From Eubacteriales bacterium (lineage in GTDB: Bacteria > Bacillota > Clostridia > Acetivibrionales > JANLFN01), in the NCBI GenBank assembly GCA_024655885.1, contig JANLFN010000001.1, forward strand, positions 186,001-250,000: a DNA stretch of 64,000 nt, given 5' to 3'. Both the position numbers and the translations under genes were made by a program. The notes under the pieces are model-generated. The model did no database searches. It saw only the letters and a program-made list of their open reading frames with translations, and had not been told where the DNA came from. Positions 38,542-48,274 of the stretch are shown here, in pieces (the first letter of the stretch is position 1; each line of letters opens with the position of its first letter).

Positions 38542-39126
38542 TTAGCCGGCACAATAGCCTGCTTCAAAGGCTCTTAGGTTTACGTCCACCAGTTTTTGGG
38601 GAACCGTATCCCTTATGGTATCCATCCAGATACTCTTTTCAATATCTGTTGATTTGGCCATCAGTCCGATCAATACCATGTTGACGGTTTTTATATTTCC
38701 GCACTGCTTTGCAATGCTTAAAGCATCAATAGAAACCGTGTTTTTAAAAACACTTTTGAGCTTTTCCAGTATCCTTTCGGGATATTTGGCTTTTCCGGTA
38801 ATGACCGGCATGGGGTTAATTTTCTGCTCATTCACCAACATTTTCCCGCCTTCTTTTAAATAATCAAACCAGCGCAGAGCTTCCAGTTTTTCAAAGGCTA
38901 TGATAATGTCGGCCTCACCCTTTTCAATCAGAGGTGAATACACTTTATCCCCAAATTTGACATAAGTCACTACGCTGCCTCCCCTCTGGGACATCCCATG
39001 GACTTCGGAAACCTTTACATCATAGGACTCCTTCATAGCAACGGCTCCTAAAACCCGGCTGGCCAGCAGTGTCCCCTGCCCGCCTACTCCCACAAGCATT
39101 ATATTAAGATTCTTCATCATTCCCAC
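38542..39126 (-). CDS. iorB: Indolepyruvate ferredoxin oxidoreductase beta subunit
   Basis: LNIMLVGVGGQGTLLASRVLG; SEVHGMSQRGGSVVTYVKFG. Confidence 0.94.
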   Translation of the reverse strand: MGMMKNLNIMLVGVGGQGTLLASRVLGAVAMKESYDVKVSEVHGMSQRGGSVVTYVKFGDKVYSPLIEKGEADIIIAFEKLEALRWFDYLKEGGKMLVNEQKINPMPVITGKAKYPERILEKLKSVFKNTVSIDALSIAKQCGNIKTVNMVLIGLMAKSTDIEKSIWMDTIRDTVPQKLVDVNLRAFEAGYCAG

Positions 39127-40855
39127 CAGCCTTTTCTATGGCATCAAAGCTGCAGACATTGGTACACAGCCTGCATCCCACACACAGTGTTTCATTGATC
39201 TCAATACATTCCCCCCTATCAACAATGGAGGGACAACCGATGGACATGCATCGCTTGCATTTCCTGCATTTTTCCGCATTAATCCTTAAAGGCCCTTCAT
39301 ATTTTACATGCTTCAACAGTGCACAGGGTCTCCGGGCGATGATAACCGACGGTTCAGCCGCATTGATTTCCTCGCTGACCGCCTCTTCAAGCTCTTTTAA
39401 GTTAAACGGGTCTACAACCCTAACTCTCTCTACGCCCACCGCATTTGCCAGCTTCACCAGGTCAACCTGCTTTGTAGGCTCGCCTTTTATGGTATATCCT
39501 GTGGCAGGATTATGCTGGTGTCCTGTCATTCCCGTAATTGAATTGTCCAGAATGATTACCGTAGAATTTCCTTTGTTATACACTATATCAATCAGTCCTG
39601 TTATACCCGAATGAATAAAAGTGGAGTCCCCAAGCACGGCAACCGTTTTACGGCTGAAGCTCGCGCCCCTCGCTTTTTCCATCCCATGTGTCATGCCGAT
39701 GCTGGCGCCCATGCATACACAGGTATCCATGGCCTCTATGGGAGCCAATGCTCCAAGGGTATAGCAGCCTATATCTCCGCTCACATTCAATTTAAGTTTT
39801 TTAAGCACATAAAACGTTCCCCTGTGAGGACATCCGGGACACATTACCGGAGGTCTTGCAGGTACCGATTCATTTAATATGATGGAGGTTTCTAAAAATT
39901 GATTCAAAAGCCTTTCCCTGATTATTTCAGCGCTAAGTTCTCCTATTACGGGCAGTTGTTCCTTGCCCACCACCTTGATTCCCATTTTTCTCACATAGTC
40001 TTCGATAAAAGGTTCCAGTTCTTCAATTACATAAAGTCTTTTGACTTCCTTTGCAAAGTTTGCAATCAGCTTTTCAGGCAGGGGATAGACCATGCCCAAT
40101 TTCAAATAGGAAACATTTCCTAAAGCCTCTCTGGCGTACTGGTATGCAATGCCGCTGGTAATCACACCCACTTCCTTACTGCCCCATTCGATCCTGTTCA
40201 AGGGTGTGCTGCTGGAGTATTCCTTTAAGGCACCCATTCTCTTTTCCACTTCCACATGCCTTTTTTTTGCCATGGCAGGCATCATTACATATTTATTGGG
40301 ATCTTTACTGTATTCCTTTAGGTCGTATGCTTCCCTTTCACCCATCTCAACGATGCTCTGAGAATGGGCAATTCTTGTCGTCAGCCTTACCAGAACCGGA
40401 CAGTCGTATTCTTCGCTGAGTTTAAAGGCTTCCTTGACAAAATCTTTGCACTCCTGGCTATCTGACGGTTCCAGCATCGGCACCTTGGAAGCCCTGGCAT
40501 AGAATCTGCTGTCCTGCTCATTTTGAGAGCTGTGCATTCCCGGGTCGTCCGCCACCATTATAACCAGGCCGCCGTTAACTCCTGTGTAGGATGCGGTAAA
40601 GAGTGGATCCGCCGCCACATTCAACCCCACTTGTTTCATAGAACAAATAGCCCTGGCTCCCGCGATGGATGCACCGACAGCAACCTCCAGAGCCACCTTC
40701 TCGTTAGGCGACCACTCGGAATAAATATCGTCGTACTTTGCCATATTTTCCGTAATCTCGGTACTGGGAGTACCCGGATATGCGGCAGCCACACTTGCTC
40801 CGGCTTCATACGCACCCCTGGCAACCGCCTCATTCCCAAGCATTAGTTTTTTCAT
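39104..40855 (-). CDS. iorA: Indolepyruvate ferredoxin oxidoreductase alpha subunit
   Basis: GNEAVARGAYEAGASVAAAYPGTPSTEITE; TPP region GDSTFIHSGITGLID; C-terminal cysteine motifs CRKCKRCMSIGCP and CVGCRLCTNVC. Confidence 0.96.
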   Translation of the reverse strand: MKKLMLGNEAVARGAYEAGASVAAAYPGTPSTEITENMAKYDDIYSEWSPNEKVALEVAVGASIAGARAICSMKQVGLNVAADPLFTASYTGVNGGLVIMVADDPGMHSSQNEQDSRFYARASKVPMLEPSDSQECKDFVKEAFKLSEEYDCPVLVRLTTRIAHSQSIVEMGEREAYDLKEYSKDPNKYVMMPAMAKKRHVEVEKRMGALKEYSSSTPLNRIEWGSKEVGVITSGIAYQYAREALGNVSYLKLGMVYPLPEKLIANFAKEVKRLYVIEELEPFIEDYVRKMGIKVVGKEQLPVIGELSAEIIRERLLNQFLETSIILNESVPARPPVMCPGCPHRGTFYVLKKLKLNVSGDIGCYTLGALAPIEAMDTCVCMGASIGMTHGMEKARGASFSRKTVAVLGDSTFIHSGITGLIDIVYNKGNSTVIILDNSITGMTGHQHNPATGYTIKGEPTKQVDLVKLANAVGVERVRVVDPFNLKELEEAVSEEINAAEPSVIIARRPCALLKHVKYEGPLRINAEKCRKCKRCMSIGCPSIVDRGECIEINETLCVGCRLCTNVCSFDAIEKAGGNDEES

Positions 40856-41236
40856 TTTAATCCCCCACTTACAGATATCGCACTTTAGAATCGGATATTT
40901 CCAATTGTTCCAACGCCCTCTCCATGCCGGCCGTTTTCCAACTGGTAAAAGTGCATTATCTTTATTAATCGACTATTGGAATATAAAAGCTTATTACAAC
41001 CAATACAATTTAATATACGGTCACATAATTATAATTTTAACACATAGTATAAATTAAAGTCCAGTTTAAAAGGAACACTGTCAAATAAATTTTTATATTT
41101 TATGCAATATTATTACTTTGTGTACAAAATATACTAAGTACTCAAAAAAACTATAGAGGGTTTGGTGATTCAAGCCCTCCTGCGCCATTTATCCAGGGTT
41201 TAAATATAGCGGATTTTCCCCATTGTCGACCACGGA

Positions 41237-41778
41237 TCAAAGGGTTTCTCCACTTTCGCTGTTGATAATTTCGGGGTAAAAATGGTCTTCATTGATATGC
41301 ATCCCGCACTGGTAGATACATTCCCCTGAAACTCCAGGGCCTGCGACCTCACTTAAGCCATAATTCTCAGTGGCAAGGATTCCCCAGCGTTTTTCTATTT
41401 CAGACCTCATTTGGGGGGTATGCCCTTCTCCGCCAAAAGCCCCAGCCGGAGTTTAAACCTATTTTTCCCCATTCCCATTTCTTCGGCGATCTCTGAAAGG
41501 TACAGCGCATAGGAAGGGGTGCCTACCAGTATAATGGTCCCGAAGTCCCCCGTCAGCATCAACTGCCGTTCGGAGTTGCCGCTGGAAGCCGGAACAACTG
41601 TTATCCCTACTTTTTCAAGTCCGCAATGCAGGCCGAATCCTCCCGTAAACAGCCCATATCCGAAGACAACCAGCGCTATATCCTCCTCACATCCTCCGGC
41701 TGCAACGATAATCCTTGCTATCTGTTCCGACCAGTTTTTTATATCCCTTCGGGTAAACCTGTGATCTGTGTTTACCAT
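41237..41778 (-). pseudogene. Truncated, frameshifted second PaaK-like ligase
   Basis: Two frames align to the intact PaaK at 36761-38062: FTRRDIKNWSEQIAR...[19 protein letters not shown]...LGTPSYALYLSE, and [58 protein letters not shown]- and C-terminal parts are missing. Confidence 0.88.
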
Positions 41779-43376
41779 TTGATATTTAGCAGCAAAACAA
41801 CAAACGCCGATGTTAAAGCGGTTAAAACCAGTGAAAAAACAAAAGCAATCCGGATAACCTGGTTTTCCTCTCCCAGCTTATCTATAGATGCTGCGGCATT
41901 TTGAAGCTTTGCCGGCGAAATAACGCTTGCCAGCCCGCTTCCAAACGCCAGCCCGGCGGTGATGACAATTATGCCTGTGATTCCCAGATCCAGGTTTTTT
42001 GCAGTCATCATGGTATATTTGGCAAACATGCCTATGGTGGAGGCCTCACTTCCGGTGATAAATCCCCCGAACAGGCCGATGAATCCCACAACGGCCCCAT
42101 AGGCATTGTGGAAAAACAGGGAGGAATAATCGGCCAGCACTTTAACCATACTGTCGGTTACATTTTTTTTGGCAACCATATCATAGCCCGACATGTTCAT
42201 AATTTCGCCTATCGCAAAGAAAATCGCCGCCGAAAACACAGGCCTTGGAGCCCGTTTCCACCAGGCCTTTACCGTTTCCTTCAACTGCATGGAAGTAGGC
42301 CTTATAAAAGGGATGGATAGGATTATGCTGGCAAATATCCAGGTGTATGCATTCCACAGCGCCCTGGTGTCGATGCTTTTCCCGTCGGCCGACAGTCCTT
42401 CCACCGGAAGCCTCAGTGTCCTGTAAAGGTAATTAAACACGTCCTTGGGCACATTCAGGGCCAGGATCACCACAATAAGAATGATCCAGGGCATCAACGC
42501 CCTCCATAAGGGATATTTTTTTTCATATTCCAGTTCTTCCTCGGTTAGTTTACTCTTGTCAATCACCTTTTTACCGGTCACCAGGAGGTAAAGGGACATT
42601 ACGATAATGACTGCAATTCCGCAGAGGATGCCTGTCAGTACCACCAGATTCTCTATTCTGTTTGTAAAATAGGATACCACTCCAATAACGCAACCCGTCA
42701 AAATACAGGGCATCCACCCTTCCCTGATGCTCTTCCATTTCCCTACGATCCACAGCATGCAAAAACCTATCAGTGTTGACACCAGGGGTAAAAGCATAAA
42801 AAATATGCTGCCGGCTTGTGCCAGGGTAATTTCATGTCCCTTTCCCAGAAAGCCGTTGGCCACATCCACAAACACAACAATGGGAGCTCCCAGTAAAGCG
42901 TATGTACACAGGGAATCATAGCCTATGGCGGGAAGCGCAATGGCTACATAGGTTGAATAGCCCATGGCCAACAGGATGGGCGGGAGAAGGGATACGGGAG
43001 TTGCCCCTACGGCCACCATAAGGGTGCCGAACCCTATGTTGATCATCATGATCTGTACCGGCCTGTTTTCACTGGCAATAGTCTTGATAAAGATAATAAT
43101 CCTTTTAAGGGCTCCGGTTTTTTCCATATAAGCCATCTGAAGCAGTGATGTTGCAACGATTAAAGATACGGCAAACGATTTAATAAGACCTGCCGCTGTT
43201 GAACGTAAAATCACTTCGATTGAAGTTTGAAATGCAAAAAAAGCGACGATTGAAACCGCAAGCCACCCCACGATGCCGCTTATGTCTGCCGGTTTTTTTA
43301 AAACGATGAGCATACATAAGATTACAGCGATGGGCAGCAAGGTTAATAATAGAGATCCCACTGACATTCCTACCAT
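41772..43376 (-). CDS. L-lactate permease (LctP) family transporter
   Basis: Polytopic, with LctP-like segments (VGATPVSLLPPILLAMGYSTYVAIALPAIGYDSLCTYALLGAPIVVF; FGGFITGSEASTIGMFAKY). Confidence 0.87.
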   Translation of the reverse strand: MVGMSVGSLLLTLLPIAVILCMLIVLKKPADISGIVGWLAVSIVAFFAFQTSIEVILRSTAAGLIKSFAVSLIVATSLLQMAYMEKTGALKRIIIFIKTIASENRPVQIMMINIGFGTLMVAVGATPVSLLPPILLAMGYSTYVAIALPAIGYDSLCTYALLGAPIVVFVDVANGFLGKGHEITLAQAGSIFFMLLPLVSTLIGFCMLWIVGKWKSIREGWMPCILTGCVIGVVSYFTNRIENLVVLTGILCGIAVIIVMSLYLLVTGKKVIDKSKLTEEELEYEKKYPLWRALMPWIILIVVILALNVPKDVFNYLYRTLRLPVEGLSADGKSIDTRALWNAYTWIFASIILSIPFIRPTSMQLKETVKAWWKRAPRPVFSAAIFFAIGEIMNMSGYDMVAKKNVTDSMVKVLADYSSLFFHNAYGAVVGFIGLFGGFITGSEASTIGMFAKYTMMTAKNLDLGITGIIVITAGLAFGSGLASVISPAKLQNAAASIDKLGEENQVIRIAFVFSLVLTALTSAFVVLLLNIKW

Positions 43377-43471
43377 CCTTCCGTCCGTTCAATTTTCATA
43401 CCTGCCGTACTGCTTGGATTCTACAGAAAAAATTATTACTAAACATTTTACAATAAAAGGCCAAAAAAATA

Positions 43472-43495
43472 AAGAAGTTTTTCCACTTCTTTATA
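43472..43495 (-). terminator. Intrinsic terminator downstream of the MBL gene
   Basis: AAAGAAGT-ggaaaa-ACTTCTTT followed by ATTTTTTTGG on the minus strand. Confidence 0.6.
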
Positions 43496-43559
43496 AATCT
43501 TTATAAAAAACAGTCAACCGCACTCCACAAATTATAGGAATTTTACCCGGAATACCCGA

Positions 43560-45188
43560 TTATTTCAATATTTCAACCATTTGCTTCTCAAGCCCTTTAA
43601 GCTTGGCACCCAGCGTGTCGATTTCAGCGTCTTCCTTTTCCTGCTTCAAATCCGCTTTTATCTGTTCGGACAATTCTTCCAGCTCTTCTTTAAGGGTTTC
43701 CATCAATTCGACCAATGCCAGCCTCTTATACTTCTGGACCACATCCGCAGGTGCTTCAATCTGACCCACAATACTTCCTGCCTTGATTTGATAGCTTTCC
43801 CCCCTTGACGGAATGATGGTCTCAACGTGAAACTGCTCATTGACAAGTCCGGAGAACTCTTCCATCACTTCCTCTTCCCCGTGGACGATAAAGATCTTTT
43901 GAGGCTTCTTCTTAAACTTGCCTATCCATTCCATAAGCCCCTGCTTGTCCGCATGGCCGGAAAAGCCGTCGATCATCTCAATTCTGGCGTTTACGGTTAT
44001 TTCCTCTCCAAAAAGTCTGACTTTTTTTGCCCCGTCCACCAGATTTCTGCCCAGGGTCCCCGGAGCCTGGTATCCCACAAACAGTATGGTTGATTCCTCT
44101 CTCCAGAGGTTATGTTTGAGGTGGTGCTTGATTCTTCCGGCTTCACACATACCGCTGGCCGAAATGATAATCACGCTGTCTTTTCTCTCGTTAAGCGCCT
44201 TTGACTCGTCAGGGGTTTTTGTAAACTGCAGTCCCGGGAAATCCAGGGGATTGTCCCCGTTTTCAATATATGCCCTTGCTTCTTCGTCGTAGCAATCCAG
44301 GTTGTTTCTGAAAATCTCGGTAGCGGATATAGCAAGAGGGCTGTCTACGAAAACCGGGATGTTCATAATATTTTTCAGTTTCTCGCTGTACATTTTTTCC
44401 CTTTTATGAAGGTCATAAATAATTTCCTGCGTTCTTCCCACGGCAAAGGAAGGAATAATCACATTTCCTCCCTTATCCACGGTTTCGTTGATGATATTCA
44501 AAAAGCGTTCAACCTTGTTTTCATTCATTTTATGCAGCCTGTTTCCATAGGTAGATTCAACAACAAGGTAATCGGTGCTCTCAATGATGGACGGATCCCT
44601 CAGTATAGGAATGTCTTTGTTTCCAAGGTCCCCTGAAAATACGATCTTTGTTTCTTCATTATTTTCCCTCACCCATACCTCGATGATAGCAGAACCGAGA
44701 ATATGCCCGGCATCATTGAATTTTACCCGGATGTTTTCATTCAGCCGGACAATTTCTCCATAGCGGACACTTCGAAACAGTTTAAGGCAGTCAACAGCAT
44801 CCTGGAAGGTATAAAGGGGATTAACGGGGGATTTGCCTGCCCTCAGCCTTTTCCGGTTGGTCCATTCGGTCTCCATCTCCTGTATGTGCCCACAGTCGGG
44901 AAGCATGATTCCGCACAGCTCGACGGTGGCTTTGGTGGCTATGATCTCCCCCTTAAAACCGTCCAGGTATATTTTAGGTATTCTGCCGCTGTGGTCGATA
45001 TGGGCATGGGTCAGTAAAATAAAGTCCAATCCTGCAGGGTCAAAAGGAAAGGGCTCCTCATTGAGGGCATCTTCCTTGGCATGTCCCTGGTACATACCGC
45101 AATCTACGAGAAATTTTCGGTTTTGGGTTTCGATCAGGTAGCAGGAACCGGTAACGGTCTTTGCCGCACCTAAAAAAGTAATCTTCAT
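43560..45188 (-). CDS. MBL-fold / beta-CASP RNA-metabolising protein
   Basis: LLTHAHIDHSGRIP; FAVGRTQEIIYDL; ASGMCEAGRIKHHLKHNL; GFSGHADKQGLMEW. Confidence 0.93.
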   Translation of the reverse strand: MKITFLGAAKTVTGSCYLIETQNRKFLVDCGMYQGHAKEDALNEEPFPFDPAGLDFILLTHAHIDHSGRIPKIYLDGFKGEIIATKATVELCGIMLPDCGHIQEMETEWTNRKRLRAGKSPVNPLYTFQDAVDCLKLFRSVRYGEIVRLNENIRVKFNDAGHILGSAIIEVWVRENNEETKIVFSGDLGNKDIPILRDPSIIESTDYLVVESTYGNRLHKMNENKVERFLNIINETVDKGGNVIIPSFAVGRTQEIIYDLHKREKMYSEKLKNIMNIPVFVDSPLAISATEIFRNNLDCYDEEARAYIENGDNPLDFPGLQFTKTPDESKALNERKDSVIIISASGMCEAGRIKHHLKHNLWREESTILFVGYQAPGTLGRNLVDGAKKVRLFGEEITVNARIEMIDGFSGHADKQGLMEWIGKFKKKPQKIFIVHGEEEVMEEFSGLVNEQFHVETIIPSRGESYQIKAGSIVGQIEAPADVVQKYKRLALVELMETLKEELEELSEQIKADLKQEKEDAEIDTLGAKLKGLEKQMVEILK

Positions 45189-45461
45189 ACGGGCACCTCA
45201 CAAATTGTAAAATAAATATACGTGAACAGCTTTTTATCTATGGATTACAAATTCGACAAGAACTTGTCTTTTCCCTCTTTATTTACCCATAAAATTGCTT
45301 GCTCAACCACTTATTTTTTGATGAATTTCTTCGAAAAATATTTTGGTGAAAAGTATTGCATTAATCTATTTCCCATGCTATATTAGAACACAAGGATTTG
45401 ATGAAAAAACGCAAGTTTTTGGAATTGCGCCGGTTTTTCACATCTGAATTTTATATTAGAC

Positions 45462-45546
45462 GGAGGGGTTCCCGAGTGGCCAAAGGGGGCAGACTGTAAA
45501 TCTGTTGTCGCTGACTTCGATGGTTCAAATCCATCCCCCTCCACCA
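45462..45546 (+). tRNA. tRNA-Tyr (GTA)
   Basis: Acceptor GGAGGGG/CCCCTCC, anticodon loop CTGTAAA, long variable arm, TTCAAATCC T arm, encoded CCA. Confidence 0.95.
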
Positions 45547-45577
45547 AAAAGGTTAGCCTTTGCCGGCTAACCTTTTC
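45547..45577. terminator. Hairpin between tRNA-Tyr and convergent murD
   Basis: AAAAAGGTTAGCC-tttgcc-GGCTAACCTTTT. Confidence 0.75.
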
Positions 45578-45600
45578 CTATGTATTGGGACTGTGCGTTT

Positions 45601-47004
45601 TTATAATTTGTTTACCAGCTCTTTAAACCTGTTGCCCCTTTCCTCGAAATTCTTAAACATGTCAAAGCTTGTGCTGGCCGGAGAGAACAGCACAACATCC
45701 CCCGGCTCCGCCAACCTGTAGGCCGTACTTACTATTTCCTCGTAAGAATTGCATTCTACAACGGGAATATCTTTTCCCTTTCCGGTTTTTTCTATTTCGG
45801 CCTTCAGGGCCGCTTTAATTTTAAGCGCCGTCTGTCCGATTAAAATCAAAACCTTGACCTTTTCCGCAATGGCCTGCCCCAGGATATCGTAAGGAATATT
45901 CTTGTCTTTTCCTCCTGCGATGAGAATGACCTTTTGGTTAAAGGAATTCAGCCCCGCTATGGCCCTTGTGGGGCTGCTGGCAATGGAATCGTTGTAAAAC
46001 CGAACGCCCCCGATTTCCCTAACAAATTCTATTCTATGTTCCACGCCCTTAAATGTTTTAGCCACCCGCGCAACAGCTTCAAGCTTCACGTAATCTGAAA
46101 CAGCCGCTGCCGCAGCCAGATAATTTTCCACATTGTGCTCTCCGGGGATTGCTATTTCTTCAGACTTGACAAGCTTTAGTTCCCTGTCCCGGTCTTTGTT
46201 TGTCAGCCACCCGTCTTTTAAAACCAGGCCCCGGTCCAGGGCATTTTTCCTGCTGAAAAACAGAACCTGCCCCGCTGTCTGGGAGGCAAATTCCCTGGTG
46301 ACGGGGTTGTCGTAATTGAGGATTACCTTATCGGACTGGGATTGAAATTTAAAAATATTTTTCTTGGCTTCTACATATTCCTCCATGGATTTGTGCACAT
46401 CCAGATGATTGGGTGAAACATTTGTTACAACAGCAATGTGGGGGCTTCTTTTCATGGTTTGCAACTGAAAGCTGCTCAATTCAAGCACAACCAGATCGGT
46501 TTCCTTTATTTCCTCAATCCTGTTTAAAAGCGGAGTTCCGATATTCCCTCCCAGCCAGCAATGATAACCCGATTCCTCCAACATTTTATAAATCAATGTG
46601 GTGGTGGTGGTTTTTCCGTCGCTGCCGGTTACCGCAATGATTTTGGCAGGGCACAATTCAAAAAAAACTTCCATTTCGGAGGTTATCTCCGCCCCCTCTT
46701 CCCTGGCACGGAGCAGTTCGGGAAGGTCGTACCGCATCCCCGGTGTTCTAAAAACAATGTCAAACCCTTTTAAATTGCATAGATAATCTTTGCCAAGGCT
46801 GTATTGTATATTAAGGCCTTCTAATTCTTCCAGTTCCTGCTCCAGCTCTTCTGCAGTTCTCCTGTCAAAAGCGGTTATTTGTACATCTGTTTGCAATAGA
46901 AATTTTATCAACGGCCTGTTGCTTATTCCCATACCCAAAACCGCAATTCTTTTACCTTCAATACTTCTTTTAAATTCTTCAAGCCTGGTGTTCAAGTATT
47001 TCAC
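45601..47004 (-). CDS. murD: UDP-N-acetylmuramoylalanine-D-glutamate ligase
   Basis: VTGSDGKTTTTTLI; NVSPNHLDVHKSMEEY; LIAGGKDKNIPY; FSPASTSFDMFKNFEERG. Confidence 0.96.
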   Translation of the reverse strand: MKYLNTRLEEFKRSIEGKRIAVLGMGISNRPLIKFLLQTDVQITAFDRRTAEELEQELEELEGLNIQYSLGKDYLCNLKGFDIVFRTPGMRYDLPELLRAREEGAEITSEMEVFFELCPAKIIAVTGSDGKTTTTTLIYKMLEESGYHCWLGGNIGTPLLNRIEEIKETDLVVLELSSFQLQTMKRSPHIAVVTNVSPNHLDVHKSMEEYVEAKKNIFKFQSQSDKVILNYDNPVTREFASQTAGQVLFFSRKNALDRGLVLKDGWLTNKDRDRELKLVKSEEIAIPGEHNVENYLAAAAAVSDYVKLEAVARVAKTFKGVEHRIEFVREIGGVRFYNDSIASSPTRAIAGLNSFNQKVILIAGGKDKNIPYDILGQAIAEKVKVLILIGQTALKIKAALKAEIEKTGKGKDIPVVECNSYEEIVSTAYRLAEPGDVVLFSPASTSFDMFKNFEERGNRFKELVNKL

Positions 47005-47046
47005 GCTCCTTATTTACTGTGGGCCTTCGCAGCAAAACTGCAAGGT

Positions 47047-47586
47047 TTAAGGCTCTCTTCTGTTCTTGAGGTATTTATACTGCATTAAAATTTTTTCCCA
47101 TTTTCTTTCCCATTTTTCAGAGCCGAATATCCTGCAAAATTCAATACACTGCTTCATAAATATTTCTTCATCCTTCAGAGCACCTGAGGCAAGTCTTTCT
47201 TTTATCAAGGCAAATGTGCCCTTCTTATCCAAGAGAATGATGTTCTCTCTGCAAATCATATATAAAAAGGCACCAGCCATATTATCATTATACAGTATTT
47301 CTTCAAAAGTTTCCGGTGTATAACAAATAATTTTGACATTGAAAAGCTTTTCTTTTAAAAGCTCAAGTCTTATGGTTTCAATGAATTTAATATAGGTTTT
47401 AAGGCAGGTATTGTCACTGAGTAAAATCAAAATATCGTAGGAGCTTTGAGAGCTGTGATTCCCTTTTGCCCTAGCACCGTACAACACAATACTCATCACT
47501 TCCAGTTTCAAAGGCTGTGCACACCTGTCTATGATCTCACCCACATGGTTAATTACCTTATCATTAACCATCCAATCGTGCTTCAT
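47047..47586 (-). CDS. Nucleotidyltransferase-domain protein
   Basis: MSIVLYGARAKGNHSSQSSYDILILL resembles the minimal NTase GS-x-ARG-(x)n-SDxDL motif. Confidence 0.7.
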   Translation of the reverse strand: MKHDWMVNDKVINHVGEIIDRCAQPLKLEVMSIVLYGARAKGNHSSQSSYDILILLSDNTCLKTYIKFIETIRLELLKEKLFNVKIICYTPETFEEILYNDNMAGAFLYMICRENIILLDKKGTFALIKERLASGALKDEEIFMKQCIEFCRIFGSEKWERKWEKILMQYKYLKNRREP

Positions 47587-47699
47587 TGCAAATCCTCCTG
47601 CCGCAAAAACGGAAATAAATTAATTTACCACTTGCATTTATTAAAGTTTTCTAGTACAATATTTATTGCGCTAGAAAATTGCAAGTGTAAAATATGTAT

Positions 47700-47786
47700 G
47701 CGAGAGTGGTGGAATTGGCAGACGCGCTAGATTCAGGTTCTAGTGTCCGCAAGGACATGCAGGTTCAAGTCCTGTCTCTCGCACCA
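47700..47786 (+). tRNA. tRNA-Leu (CAG)
   Basis: GCGAGAG/CTCTCGC acceptor, anticodon loop TTCAGGT, long variable arm, GGTTCAAGTCC T arm, encoded CCA. Confidence 0.95.
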
Positions 47787-47822
47787 AGGGCTTTTAGAGA
47801 TTATCTTTAAAAGCCTTTTTTA
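47787..47822 (+). terminator. Terminator after tRNA-Leu
   Basis: GGGCTTTTA...TTAAAAGCCTTTTTT. Confidence 0.75.
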
Positions 47823-48071
47823 TAATATGCACACTTTCACGCAGCTTGCATGATTTCTTTAACCTTTACATTCAACACTTCTATTATGCTTTTTTATCTG
47901 TTCAAATTCAATAGGAAAATACTTTTTCTCTTAACTTCTATATAGCTTTATTTAGAATACGTTAAATTTTTATTCACACAAAATCAAAAGGAATGTCAAC
48001 CTTTACTATTTAATATAAGTGAGCAAAGAGCTAACAACCTTTTATATTTTCCGCCCTTTCAATATACGAAG

Positions 48072-48099
48072 CCCCCGCAGCCGTGCGGGGACTTTTTTT
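48072..48099 (+). terminator. GC-rich hairpin plus T-tract with no assigned plus-strand gene upstream
   Basis: CCCCCGCAGCCGTGCGGGGACTTTTTTT. Confidence 0.6.
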
Positions 48100-48274
48100 A
48101 CTACAGAATGTCCATATAAGAATCATGCAATTGAACTCATTTTAAAGATACATATTTTCCGGCGTGGGTATCATCCTAAACAGCATAGAATTGACAGGGG
48201 TATCAAGGCTGCACTTTTTCCCCGGTTTTTCCGCGAAATATCTCAAATTCCGTCTTCCCGCTAAACAGCAGGGG

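Noticed and set aside
38181-38684. Small ORFs in the iorB-paaK gap
   Set aside because: Overlap the repeat and the iorB 3' end; no protein-like features.
48019-48264. 81-aa plus-strand ORF
   Set aside because: Runs through the GC hairpin/T-tract; composition not protein-like.
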